Shown here: positions 48,601 through 57,508 of the stretch, piece by piece
Layout of the letters: every line of letters starts with the position of its first letter
How positions within the stretch are numbered: the stretch's first letter is position 1
Source: an uncultured Acetatifactor sp.
Lineage (GTDB): Bacteria; Bacillota; Clostridia; Lachnospirales; Lachnospiraceae
Direction of reading: 5' to 3'
Assembly (NCBI GenBank): GCA_947586055.1
Contig: CANPXL010000007.1
Span: forward strand, 1-64,000
DNA: 64,000 bases
The notes under the pieces: generated by a model
What the model saw: only the letters and a program-made list of their open reading frames with translations
Databases searched by the model: none
Told to the model about the DNA's origin: nothing
Made by a program: the position numbers and the translations under genes

Positions 48601-50245
48601 GTATCCCTGGATCGCGAAGACCCGCCATTCCACTCCCGGCGTCTCCCTGATCTCGCCGCCCCCTCATCATGACATATATTCCATCGAGGACCTTGCGCAG
48701 CTGATTTACGACCTGAAAAACGCCAACACCGACGCCAGAATTTCCGTGAAGCTGGTTTCCGAAGCCGGTGTGGGAACCGTTGCGGCGGGCGTGGCCAAGG
48801 CCGGGGCTCAGGTGGTGCTGGTATCCGGCTATGACGGCGGTACCGGCGCGGCTCCGAGAAGTTCTATCCATAACGCGGGCCTGCCCTGGGAGCTGGGACT
48901 GGCGGAGACCCATCAGACCCTGATCATGAACGGGCTGAGAAACAAGGTGCGGATCGAGACGGACGGCAAGCTCATGAGCGGCCGGGACGTGGCCATCGCC
49001 GCGATTCTGGGAGCGGAGGAATTCGGCTTTGCCACGGCGCCCCTTGTGACCATGGGATGCGTCATGATGCGCGTCTGCAACCTCGACACCTGCCCCGTGG
49101 GCGTCGCAACCCAGAATCCGGAGCTTCGGAAGAATTTCCGGGGCAAGCCGGAGTATGTGGAGAACTTCATGAAATTTATCGCGCAGGAGCTTAGGGAGTA
49201 TATGGCGGCGCTGGGCGTGAAGACGGTGGATGAGCTGGTAGGGCGCACGGATCTTCTGAAGGTGAGGGAGAACCTGAGCGCAAAGCAGAAGCAGGTGGAC
49301 TTAAGCCTGATCCTGGCCAATCCCTATGTGGGAACAGGACAGAAGTGTACCTTTGATCCCAGGCAGGTCTATGATTTTGAGCTGGAGAAGACGCTGGATG
49401 AAAAGGTGCTGCTGAAGCAGTTGAAGAAAGCCATCGAGAGCGGCCAGAAGCGCAGCATCGAGGTGGATGTCTCCAACACGGACCGGGCTTTCGGCACGAT
49501 CCTCGGCAGCGAGATCACAAGAAAGCTGGGAGACGAGGTGGAGGAAGATACCTACCGGGTGCTGTGCAAGGGCGCGGGCGGCCAGTCCTTCGGCGCGTTT
49601 ATCCCGAAAGGGCTTACTCTGGAGCTGGTGGGAGAGAGCAACGATTACTTCGGAAAAGGTCTTTCCGGCGGAAAGCTGATCGTGTATCCGCCCAGGGGAA
49701 GCCAGTTTAAGGCGGAAGAAAATATCATCATCGGCAACGTGGCGCTGTACGGCGCAACCAGCGGCAAGGCGTTTATCAACGGCGTGGCGGGCGAGAGATT
49801 CTGCGTGCGCAACTCCGGGGCCGTCGCCGTGGTGGAGGGCGTCGGCGATCACGGCTGCGAGTATATGACCGGCGGACGCGTGGTGGTGCTGGGACGCACC
49901 GGGAAAAATTTCGCCGCGGGTATGAGCGGCGGTATCGCCTTTGTGCTGGACGAAGGAAACGATCTGTATAAAAGGCTGAACAAGGAGATGGTTTCCTCCA
50001 GCGAGATCACGTCAAAGTACGATGTGATAGAGCTGAAGGGCATGATTCAGGAGCATGTGGCGCTGACCAACTCGGAGAAGGGAAAGAGGATTTTGGATCA
50101 CTTCGGGGAGTATCTGCCGAAGTTTAAGAAGATCATCCCCCATGACTACGAGAGGGTGCTTAAGACGATCGTGCAGATGGAGGAAAAGGGCCTGAGCGCG
50201 GAGCAGGCGCAGATCGAGGCGTTCTACGCGAATACCAGGAAGTAG
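45698..50245 (+). CDS. gltB: Glutamate synthase large subunit
   Basis: 'HDNCGIGACVNIKGEKSRETVENAL', 'SRFSTNTNPSWERAHPNR', 'GEGGEDLERL', 'KPGEGGHLPGGKV', 'SGYDGGTGAAPRSSIHNAGLPWELGLAE', 'CNLDTCPVGVATQ'. Confidence 0.98.
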   Translation: MFDVKKEQAAAPLYREEFEHDNCGIGACVNIKGEKSRETVENALKIVENLEHRAGKDAEGKTGDGVGILTQVPHRFFARVTKPLGINLGKEREYGVGMFFFPQEELRRNQAKKMFEIIVEKEGLEFLGWREVPTFPNVLGHKAVECMPHIMQGFVKKPADVEKGLPFDRRLYIARRLFEQSTEDTYVVSFSSRTIVYKGMFLVGQLRTFYADLQSEDFESAIAVVHSRFSTNTNPSWERAHPNRLMVHNGEINTIRGNADKMLAREENMESEHLKGQMHKVLPAINKTGSDSAMLDNTLEFLVMSGMDLPLAVMIAIPEPWANDKAMSQTKRDFYQYYATMMEPWDGPASILFSDGDIMGAVLDRNGLRPSRYMITDDDTLILSSEVGVLDIDPTKIKVKERLRPGRMLLVDTLQGKVISDEELKEKYASRQPYGEWLDSNLVFLKDLTIPNERVPEYTSEERQRMQKAFGYTYDEIKTSILPMAKNGGEATAAMGVDTPLPVLSRTYHPLFHYFKQLFAQVTNPPIDAIREEIVTSTTVYIGTEGNILEESPKNCNMLRVNNPILTNTDLMKIKSMKAEGFRVEVVPITYYKNTSLERAIDRLFVEVDRAYRDGVNILILSDRGVDENHVPIPSLLAVSALNQYLVRTKKRTRVALILESGEPREVHHFATLLGYGACAINPYLAQDSIRELIENHMLDKDYYAAVNDYNNAVLHGIVKIASKMGISTIQSYQGSQIFEAIGIAPEVISRYFSNTVCRVGGITLKDIEKQVDDLHSQAFDPLGLGNDLTLDSPGHHKMRSGGDEHLYNPATIHMLQESTKRGDYGMFKQYTAMVNDENTVRNLRGLMDFNYPEKGVAIEEVEPVESIVTRFKTGAMSYGSISKEAHETMAIAMNRLHGKSNSGEGGEDLERLTVGPDGLDRCSAIKQVASGRFGVTSRYLVSAKEIQIKMAQGAKPGEGGHLPGGKVYPWIAKTRHSTPGVSLISPPPHHDIYSIEDLAQLIYDLKNANTDARISVKLVSEAGVGTVAAGVAKAGAQVVLVSGYDGGTGAAPRSSIHNAGLPWELGLAETHQTLIMNGLRNKVRIETDGKLMSGRDVAIAAILGAEEFGFATAPLVTMGCVMMRVCNLDTCPVGVATQNPELRKNFRGKPEYVENFMKFIAQELREYMAALGVKTVDELVGRTDLLKVRENLSAKQKQVDLSLILANPYVGTGQKCTFDPRQVYDFELEKTLDEKVLLKQLKKAIESGQKRSIEVDVSNTDRAFGTILGSEITRKLGDEVEEDTYRVLCKGAGGQSFGAFIPKGLTLELVGESNDYFGKGLSGGKLIVYPPRGSQFKAEENIIIGNVALYGATSGKAFINGVAGERFCVRNSGAVAVVEGVGDHGCEYMTGGRVVVLGRTGKNFAAGMSGGIAFVLDEGNDLYKRLNKEMVSSSEITSKYDVIELKGMIQEHVALTNSEKGKRILDHFGEYLPKFKKIIPHDYERVLKTIVQMEEKGLSAEQAQIEAFYANTRK

Positions 50246-50260
50246 GAGAGGAGAAAAGAG

Positions 50261-51754
50261 ATGGGAAAACCGACCGGGTTTATGGAGTATAAGAGGGAAG
50301 TCAGCAAGGAGCAGGATCCGAAAAAGCGGATCCGGCACTTCAATGAATTTCATGAACACCTTCCCAGAGAGAAGCAGCGCCTGCAGGGGGCAAGATGCAT
50401 GGAGTGCGGCGTTCCGTTCTGCCAGTCCGGCATGATGATCTGCGGGATGGCCAGCGGGTGCCCGCTGCATAACCTTGTGCCCGAATGGAACGATCTGGTC
50501 TACATGGGAAACTGGGAGCAGGCGTACAACAGGTTAAAGAAGACCAACAATTTTCCGGAATTTACTTCCAGAGTCTGTCCTGCGCTGTGCGAGGCGGCCT
50601 GCACCTGCGGTCTGAACGGGGAACCTGTGGCCACAAAGGAAAACGAATACGCCATCATAGAATATGCTTATGAGCAGGGGTATGCGGCTGCGAAACCGCC
50701 CAGAGTGAGGACGGGAAAAAAGATCGCTGTGATCGGCAGCGGTCCTTCCGGGCTTGCGGCGGCGGATCAGCTCAACAAGAGGGGGCATTCCGTGACGGTG
50801 TACGAGCGCTCCGACCGCATCGGCGGGCTGTTGATGTACGGCATCCCCAACATGAAGCTGGAAAAACGGATCGTGGAGAGAAAGCGCAGAATCATGGAGG
50901 AGGAAGGCGTTGTCTTCGTCACCAACACGGATGTGGGAAAGGATATGAAGGCCGATAAGCTGCTGAGGGACTACGACAGGATCATACTGGCCTGCGGCGC
51001 TTCCAACCCCAGAGACATCAAAGCGCCCGGCAGGGAGGCCAAAGGAATTTATTTTGCGGTGGACTTTCTGAAGGCAAATACCAGGAGCCTGCTGGACTCT
51101 TCGTTTGAAGATAAGAAATATGTGGATACAAAGGACAAAAACGTGGTGATCATCGGCGGCGGCGACACGGGAAACGACTGCGTGGGAACGGCTATCCGCC
51201 ACGGGGCAAAGAGCGTGACCCAGATCGAGATGATGCCGAAGGCTCCCGACACGCGGGCGGAAAACAATCCCTGGCCGGAGTGGCCAAAGATCTGTAAGAC
51301 GGATTACGGCCAGCAGGAGGCCATCGCGGTATACGGCCATGATCCCAGAATCTATGAGGCGACCGTAAAGGAATTTATCAAGGACGATGGCGGAAATTTG
51401 AAGGCGGTGAAGATCGTGAAGCTTTCCTGGGAGAAGGACGCGGCCACCGGCAGGATGAACAGCAGGGAGATTCCGGGGAGCGAACAGGTTCTGGATGCGG
51501 ATATCGTGCTGATCGCGGCGGGATTTCTGGGGACACAGCCTTATGTGGCGGAGGCCTTTGGCGTGGAACTGAACGAGCGCACCAATGTGAAGACGCAGGC
51601 CGGCGCGTACCAGACCAGCAGGGAGAACGTGTTCGTCACCGGCGACATGCACAGAGGGCAGTCTCTGGTGGTATGGGCGATCCGGGAGGGCAGGGAAGCC
51701 GCGCGGGCGGTGGACGAAAGCCTGATGGGGTATTCCAATCTGGTGGTGCAGTGA
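50261..51754 (+). CDS. gltD: Glutamate synthase small subunit
   Basis: 'ARCMECGVPFCQSG...GCPLHNLVPEWNDLVY', 'GSGPSGLAAADQLNKRGHSVTVYERSDRIGGLLMYGIPNMKLEK', 'VFVTGDMHRGQSLVVWAIREGREAA'. Confidence 0.97.
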   Translation: MGKPTGFMEYKREVSKEQDPKKRIRHFNEFHEHLPREKQRLQGARCMECGVPFCQSGMMICGMASGCPLHNLVPEWNDLVYMGNWEQAYNRLKKTNNFPEFTSRVCPALCEAACTCGLNGEPVATKENEYAIIEYAYEQGYAAAKPPRVRTGKKIAVIGSGPSGLAAADQLNKRGHSVTVYERSDRIGGLLMYGIPNMKLEKRIVERKRRIMEEEGVVFVTNTDVGKDMKADKLLRDYDRIILACGASNPRDIKAPGREAKGIYFAVDFLKANTRSLLDSSFEDKKYVDTKDKNVVIIGGGDTGNDCVGTAIRHGAKSVTQIEMMPKAPDTRAENNPWPEWPKICKTDYGQQEAIAVYGHDPRIYEATVKEFIKDDGGNLKAVKIVKLSWEKDAATGRMNSREIPGSEQVLDADIVLIAAGFLGTQPYVAEAFGVELNERTNVKTQAGAYQTSRENVFVTGDMHRGQSLVVWAIREGREAARAVDESLMGYSNLVVQ

Positions 51755-51759
51755 TTTCA

Positions 51760-51789
51760 TTGACAGAATAGGTCCCCGTACGGTATGAT
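51760..51789 (+). promoter_or_regulatory. Sigma-A promoter for the SNF2 gene
   Basis: TTGACA, 18 bp, TATGAT. Confidence 0.6.
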
Positions 51790-51831
51790 GGTGTCGGGAC
51801 GGATAGATGCCGGGCCGGAAAGAAGGATATC

Positions 51832-54800
51832 ATGATACGCGGCGAAAAGGGTGACAAAGGGACCGAAAAAGAGATGCCGGCGGTTCAGGCGATGGCGGAC
51901 GACGGAGAATACATCGTGCTGAACAGGCGGGAGGAAGAGCCGGCCCCGGAGGACGGAACAGCAGTCCATGGCCAGCCTGACCAGGCTGCCGGAGAGACAA
52001 AGAAAGAACCGGATTACGACGGACTGGACAGTTATGAATATTTTGACGGAAATGCGCTGTACAGATCCATGCATACCCTGCAGGCCGTTTCCCGCAGCGC
52101 TGAGGAACTGGCGGAAAGCGGTCAGGTAAAACTTGAGAAGATGCAGGTCGGGTATATGGACGGGCGAAACGAAGTTGTCGCGGAAGTTACGGGGCAGGGA
52201 CGGGAATCAGGACATGTTTTTCCGATGCGCCTTGTTATGTCCCGGGACAAGGTCTTGTACGGAGAATGCGGATGCCGCGCGTGCAGGAAGCATTATTATT
52301 CTTTTTATTACAGAAAGGAATACTGCGCCTGCCTGGCCGCGCTGATGCGCCTGACCCAGGCGTATATCAAAGGGAAAAATCTTGGGGATGCAACGGACAG
52401 ACGGGCGCAGCTTCTGTTTCAGTCTTTCGCCGAACAGCGCGCGAATTCCCTGCTCTCGGATTCCGGGAGACGGGAGCAGACGCTGTCGCTGCAGCCGAGA
52501 ATGATCAGCCGGAAGGGGGAACTTTCCGTTTCCTTCCGGGTGGGAGCGGGCAGGCTGTTCGTTATTAAAAATCTGTTTGAATTTTACAACGGCGTACAGG
52601 AATCTTCCATCATGACATTCGGAAGCGGCACGCAGCTGAATCTCGGCCGGTCTAATTTTACGGAGAACGACAGGAAATGGATCGATTATGTCGGCAGGAT
52701 TGTCCGTGAGGAGCAGGCCTTTGAGACGAGGCTGATCAACTCCGGAAATTACAACAAACGGGCCCTGTCTAAAACAGGCGAGTTTTCGGTATCCGGCTGG
52801 AGACTGGACGAACTGTATGATCTGCTTGGAACTGACGGGATCGAGTTTGAAAATAAGGAAACCGGCGAAAAAGGGATCCTGCACGGAAAAGAGCAGAATC
52901 CCCGCGTTACCATGACGATACGGAAAAACGCGATCAGCAGCAGGCACGTTTTCCACGGTGTCACTGTGGAATGCAGTATGCCGTTTTTTTATTATGGGGT
53001 GCGGACCGCTTATTATATAGGGGAGGGCGCCTTGTGCCGGATACAGGAAGAATTTCTCGAACGGATCAGACTGCTGGCGGAGGTGGGACAGTCCGGTTCG
53101 TTCTCTTTTCAGGTGGGGAGAAATTATCTGACAGAGTTTTATCACAATGTGCTTCCCCGGCTGGAGGGCTTTGTCGATATTGTGGAGGAGCAGCTGGACG
53201 ATCTGGAAAACTATCTGCTTCCGCAGGCGGAGTTCGTGTTTTATCTGGATGCGGAGCAGGGGAACATGAGCTGCCGCATTGCCGCCAGGTACGGCGAGCG
53301 TCAGGTGTCCGTGCTGGATCTGCTGGAGGAGGAAAAGGATTTTGAGCACTTCCGTGACGTCATGCGGGAGCAGGAGATCCTGTTTTTGACACAACAGTGG
53401 TTTCCCTGCTACGATCCGGAAAGGAAGGAGATTCACTGCGGCGGAGAGGAAGAGAAGATGTATCAGGTCCTGAACGGCGGTGTGGACGCGCTGCTTGGCA
53501 TGGGAGAGGTGCAGTGCACGAAACGGTTCGGGGGCATGCACGTCAACCGCAGGCTGCAGGTGCGTGTGGGCGTATCGGTGTCTCACAACCTGCTGGACCT
53601 TCAGATAGCTACCGAGGATATTCCGCCGGAAGAGCTGCTGGACATTCTGAAAAGCTACCGGATGAAAAAGAAATATCATCGGCTGAAGAACGGCGATTTC
53701 CTCAGCATGGAAGACGCTTCCCTTGAAACGCTCCAGGAGATGACGGCCGCGCTGAGAATGTCTCCGAAGGACCTGCTCGGAGGAACCGTGAGACTGCCCC
53801 TGTACAGGGCGCTTTATCTGGAACGGCTTTTAGAGCAGAACGAAGAGGTTTACGCCAAAAGGGACAGCCGTTTCCGGGAGCTGGCACGGAATTTCAACAC
53901 GGTGAAGGATGCGGATTTTGAGGTGCCGGCGCCGCTGGAAAAGGTGCTCAGAGGATACCAGAAAACGGGGTACCGCTGGCTGCGCCTGCTGGATGCCTAC
54001 GGTTTCGGCGGTATTCTGGCGGACGATATGGGACTTGGGAAAACGGTGCAGGCCATTGCCGTGCTTCTCGCCGCAAAACTGGAGGGAAGGCAGGGAACCG
54101 CCCTGATCGTGGCTCCTGCTTCTCTCGTGTACAACTGGGGAGAGGAACTGCGGCGGTTCGCTCCGCAGCTGTCCTGGGAGATCATCGCCGGGTCGCAGGA
54201 GGAGAGAGCGGAAAAACTGAAAGACTGTGGGAAATATGATGTGATCGTGACTTCCTACGACCTGCTGAAACGTGACATTGCGCTTTACGAGGGTCTGGAA
54301 TTTTACTGTCAGATCATAGACGAGGCCCAATATATCAAGAATCACACTACGGCGGCCGCAAAGGCTGTAAAGGGGATAAAGAGCGGAACCCGGTACGCGC
54401 TGACGGGAACGCCTGTGGAGAACGGGCTCGGCGAGTTGTGGAGTATTTTCGACTTTTTGATGCCGGGATATCTGTATGGATACGAGGTGTTCCGAAAGGA
54501 ACTGGAAGCGCCCATCGTACGGGATGAGAATGACGCCGCGCTCCTTCGGCTGCAGCGGATGACGTCGCCCTTTATCCTGCGGAGACTGAAGGAAGACGTG
54601 CTGAAGGATCTTCCGGAAAAGCTGGAGGAAAGCAGGTATGTCCGACTGGAGGATGCGCAGAGACGGCTGTATGACGCACAGGTGGTGCAGATCAGGCAGA
54701 CCCTTTGCTCGCAGGGAGCGGAGGAATTTCGGCAGAATAAGATTCAGATTCTGGCGGAGCTGACAAAACTGCGGCAGATCTGCTGTGATCCGGCGCTTTG

Positions 54801-55338
54801 TTTTGAAAATTATGAAGGGGGCTCCGCAAAGCTGGACGCCTGCATGGAACTGGTGCAGAACGCGGTGGAGGGCGGCCACAGGATTCTGTTGTTTTCCCAG
54901 TTTACGACGATGCTGGAGAGGATCGGGCGGAGACTGGAACAGGCCGGCTTCGCCTATTATACCATTACCGGCGCGACGCCGAAGGAAAAGCGGCTGCAGC
55001 TGGTAAAGGATTTTAACGGGGGAGAGGTTCCCGTGTTCCTGATTTCCCTGAAGGCCGGCGGCGTGGGACTGAACCTGACCGGGGCGGATGTGGTCATACA
55101 TTATGACCCGTGGTGGAATCTTGCGGCCCAGAATCAGGCGACCGACAGAACCCACCGCATCGGACAGACAAAGAAGGTTGTGGTCTATCAGCTGATCGCG
55201 ATGGAGACGGTGGAAAAAAAGATCCAGGAGCTGCAGGAGAGCAAGCGGCTGCTGGCGGAACAGGTGGTCCGGGGAGACGCCGACAGCCTCGGCTCCATGA
55301 GCAGGGAAGATTTTCTGGAACTGCTCTCTGCAAAATAG
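51832..55338 (+). CDS. SNF2-family helicase with N-terminal SWIM-like Zn-binding motif
   Basis: 'GECGCRACRKHYYSFYYRKEYCACLAALM'; 'GGILADDMGLGKTVQAIAVL', 'IIDEAQYIKN', 'ALTGTPVENGLGELWSIFDFLMPGYL', 'LKAGGVGLNLTGADVVIHYDPWWNLAAQNQATDRTHRIGQTKKVVVYQLI'. Confidence 0.95.
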   Translation: MIRGEKGDKGTEKEMPAVQAMADDGEYIVLNRREEEPAPEDGTAVHGQPDQAAGETKKEPDYDGLDSYEYFDGNALYRSMHTLQAVSRSAEELAESGQVKLEKMQVGYMDGRNEVVAEVTGQGRESGHVFPMRLVMSRDKVLYGECGCRACRKHYYSFYYRKEYCACLAALMRLTQAYIKGKNLGDATDRRAQLLFQSFAEQRANSLLSDSGRREQTLSLQPRMISRKGELSVSFRVGAGRLFVIKNLFEFYNGVQESSIMTFGSGTQLNLGRSNFTENDRKWIDYVGRIVREEQAFETRLINSGNYNKRALSKTGEFSVSGWRLDELYDLLGTDGIEFENKETGEKGILHGKEQNPRVTMTIRKNAISSRHVFHGVTVECSMPFFYYGVRTAYYIGEGALCRIQEEFLERIRLLAEVGQSGSFSFQVGRNYLTEFYHNVLPRLEGFVDIVEEQLDDLENYLLPQAEFVFYLDAEQGNMSCRIAARYGERQVSVLDLLEEEKDFEHFRDVMREQEILFLTQQWFPCYDPERKEIHCGGEEEKMYQVLNGGVDALLGMGEVQCTKRFGGMHVNRRLQVRVGVSVSHNLLDLQIATEDIPPEELLDILKSYRMKKKYHRLKNGDFLSMEDASLETLQEMTAALRMSPKDLLGGTVRLPLYRALYLERLLEQNEEVYAKRDSRFRELARNFNTVKDADFEVPAPLEKVLRGYQKTGYRWLRLLDAYGFGGILADDMGLGKTVQAIAVLLAAKLEGRQGTALIVAPASLVYNWGEELRRFAPQLSWEIIAGSQEERAEKLKDCGKYDVIVTSYDLLKRDIALYEGLEFYCQIIDEAQYIKNHTTAAAKAVKGIKSGTRYALTGTPVENGLGELWSIFDFLMPGYLYGYEVFRKELEAPIVRDENDAALLRLQRMTSPFILRRLKEDVLKDLPEKLEESRYVRLEDAQRRLYDAQVVQIRQTLCSQGAEEFRQNKIQILAELTKLRQICCDPALCFENYEGGSAKLDACMELVQNAVEGGHRILLFSQFTTMLERIGRRLEQAGFAYYTITGATPKEKRLQLVKDFNGGEVPVFLISLKAGGVGLNLTGADVVIHYDPWWNLAAQNQATDRTHRIGQTKKVVVYQLIAMETVEKKIQELQESKRLLAEQVVRGDADSLGSMSREDFLELLSAK

Positions 55339-55483
55339 CGCGGCTTTGCGAACGGCGCGGCCGAGCTGTTCCTTTTCCGCGGAGGATTTCCGGATTCCTG
55401 CGTTGACAGGAAAAGCAAAGATGGAGTATGATAAAGAGAGCGCCTGTATTGGCGGAACGGAAATTGTTGGCGAGGAAACGAAA

Positions 55484-57478
55484 ATGAACGGAAGCGGAAA
55501 GAAAAAGAAAGGGATTATTATGATATCCGCCGCCGCTGCGGCGGTGGTGGCAATACTGGCGGCAGTCCTGATTTTTAAGGGCGGCGAGAAGTCTTACCGG
55601 TCCATACGGGTGGTAGAGCTGGAGGGCAGCGTCACCATCACCCGGGAGAATGTCGGCAGTATGGACGCGTCGGTCAATATGAATCTGATTTCCGGGGATC
55701 ATGTGAGCACCTCGGCGGATTCCTATGTCGTGCTTCGGCTGGACGACGACAAATATGTGATGCTGGGGGAAAGCGGTTCCATACAGGTGGACGCCGACGG
55801 CCGCGCGGAGAGCGGAAGGACGACGATCCATCTGGAGACAGGCAGCGTGCTGAATGAAATCCGGAATCCTCTGGGAGAGAACGCGGCGTACGAGATCGTG
55901 ACGCCCAGCGCCACCATGTCGGTCCGGGGAACGGTGTTTGAGACGAGGGCGAACGGCTCCGGCAGTCAGGGAAACATTGAGGTGCTGGTCTATGAGGGAA
56001 AGGTAGCGGTCGGCCTGGAGGGACAGGAGCCCGTCTTGTATGAGAGCGGTGAATATACGCAGTTTACGGCGGGCGATGCGCCGCAGTTTCTTGTGGAAAG
56101 GGAAAAGATCACGGCGGATAAGCTCAATACTCAGATGATTCCACGCCTGCAGGAGATCAACGGAAGCGGCAGGGTTCTGGATCTGGGCGACGCCGTTCTG
56201 GAGGATTTTGTTGCGGAGGCCGGCGGGACGGATCAAAGTCAGGCGGCGAACGACAGCGGGACGGAGAAGAATACTGCATCGGGGGACGAAGCGTCTCCCG
56301 AACCGGATGCGGCGGAAACGGAGGAACCCGTGCCCGTGCGTTCCCCGGAGGTTTCCGGCACAAAAGAGCCTGCCGCGACGGCAAAGCCGAAGGCGGAAAC
56401 GACGCCCCGTCCCATGGCGGAACCGGCCGCTTCCAGACAGCCGGCAGCCACGGAAAACCCCGGGGAACAATCCGACGTGACGCAGACACCTCAGCCTGTT
56501 CAACCGCCGGCGCCTACTGCAGCGCCCACGCCGGCGCCTACACAGGCACCCACGGCGGCGCCCACGCAGACGCCTACACAGGCGCCCACGGCAGCGCCTG
56601 CGCAGAACCCGACGGTGACGCAGGAGGACAAAGACGCCTGGAAGGAAGCGGGACAGAACGAATCGGTGGGAACCCAGACGGAAAGCGGCGAAATGCGGTG
56701 GAAAGTAATTTTTTATCTGCCGGATATCATTTCCTCTTCCGCGGAAACGGAAGGGTCGATTGCTCAGATCTCGTCTCAGTCGCCCGGCGTCTATACGCTG
56801 CAGCTTCTGGCCGCAGGCGCGGCCGTCGCGGAACCCAAGGCTCCGACGTTCAACGATGTTAGCGGCGCCACGGATCAGTTCGTGTTTGAGGGCTGGTACA
56901 CGGAAACGGGAGAGAAATGGGAATTTACCCAGCAGACGATGGAAGAGAAAAATGTATATCTTTTCCCTGTCTGGAGGGATGGAAAAGAGAATAAAGATTA
57001 TTATCCTGTGATTTTAAGGGACTCTTTTACTTCAAGCTACTACTGCGGAAGCGTAGAAGAGGGAAGCCACATTAACGAGATTCCCGTGATCAGCGGAGAA
57101 ACGGAATACAGAGGCTACAATCAGCCTACCAGGCAGGGATATCTGCTGAAGGGCTGGGGAACCGGTCCGCTTTGGGGGACAAAGACAGGTACGGTACAAG
57201 GCGTCACCACGCTGCGCGCATCCTGGCAGGAGGAAGTTACGGGCGGTTGTCAGGTGCTGTATGTTACCGACACCAAAGAAAACGGATACGGCGACCTGAT
57301 CGATATGGAAGAGACAGAACCCGGAACGCAGACCCTGAACGGACCCGCGGAAAACATGCTTCCGGAGACGTTAAAAGGCAAGACCATCAACTGGCAGCTG
57401 GATGACGGAACCTCCATCAGCGGGGGGACGGAGTTGGAAGCGGGAAAGGTCTATATTTTCCACCCCGCAACGCAGTAG
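55484..57478 (+). CDS. Membrane-anchored FecR-like domain protein with Pro/Thr/Ala-rich linker and InlB-type (Listeria-Bacteroides) repeat
   Basis: TM 'GIIMISAAAAAVVAILAAVLIF'; FecR-like 'VVELEGSVTITRENVG...DHVSTSADSYVVLRLDDDKYVMLGESG...VTPSATMSVRGTVFETR'; linker 'APTAAPTPAPTQAPTAAPTQTPTQAPTAAP'; 'VFEGWYTETGEKWEFTQQTMEEKNVYLFPVW'. Confidence 0.85.
   Translation: MNGSGKKKKGIIMISAAAAAVVAILAAVLIFKGGEKSYRSIRVVELEGSVTITRENVGSMDASVNMNLISGDHVSTSADSYVVLRLDDDKYVMLGESGSIQVDADGRAESGRTTIHLETGSVLNEIRNPLGENAAYEIVTPSATMSVRGTVFETRANGSGSQGNIEVLVYEGKVAVGLEGQEPVLYESGEYTQFTAGDAPQFLVEREKITADKLNTQMIPRLQEINGSGRVLDLGDAVLEDFVAEAGGTDQSQAANDSGTEKNTASGDEASPEPDAAETEEPVPVRSPEVSGTKEPAATAKPKAETTPRPMAEPAASRQPAATENPGEQSDVTQTPQPVQPPAPTAAPTPAPTQAPTAAPTQTPTQAPTAAPAQNPTVTQEDKDAWKEAGQNESVGTQTESGEMRWKVIFYLPDIISSSAETEGSIAQISSQSPGVYTLQLLAAGAAVAEPKAPTFNDVSGATDQFVFEGWYTETGEKWEFTQQTMEEKNVYLFPVWRDGKENKDYYPVILRDSFTSSYYCGSVEEGSHINEIPVISGETEYRGYNQPTRQGYLLKGWGTGPLWGTKTGTVQGVTTLRASWQEEVTGGCQVLYVTDTKENGYGDLIDMEETEPGTQTLNGPAENMLPETLKGKTINWQLDDGTSISGGTELEAGKVYIFHPATQ
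56537..56608 (+). repeat. 36-bp period tandem repeat encoding APTQAPTAAPTQ
   Basis: CCTACACAGGC[A/G]CCCACGGC[G/A]GCGCC repeated at 56537 and 56573. Confidence 0.7.
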
Positions 57479-57508
57479 AAGGGATCGCGGAAGATTTATG
57501 ATATCGGT

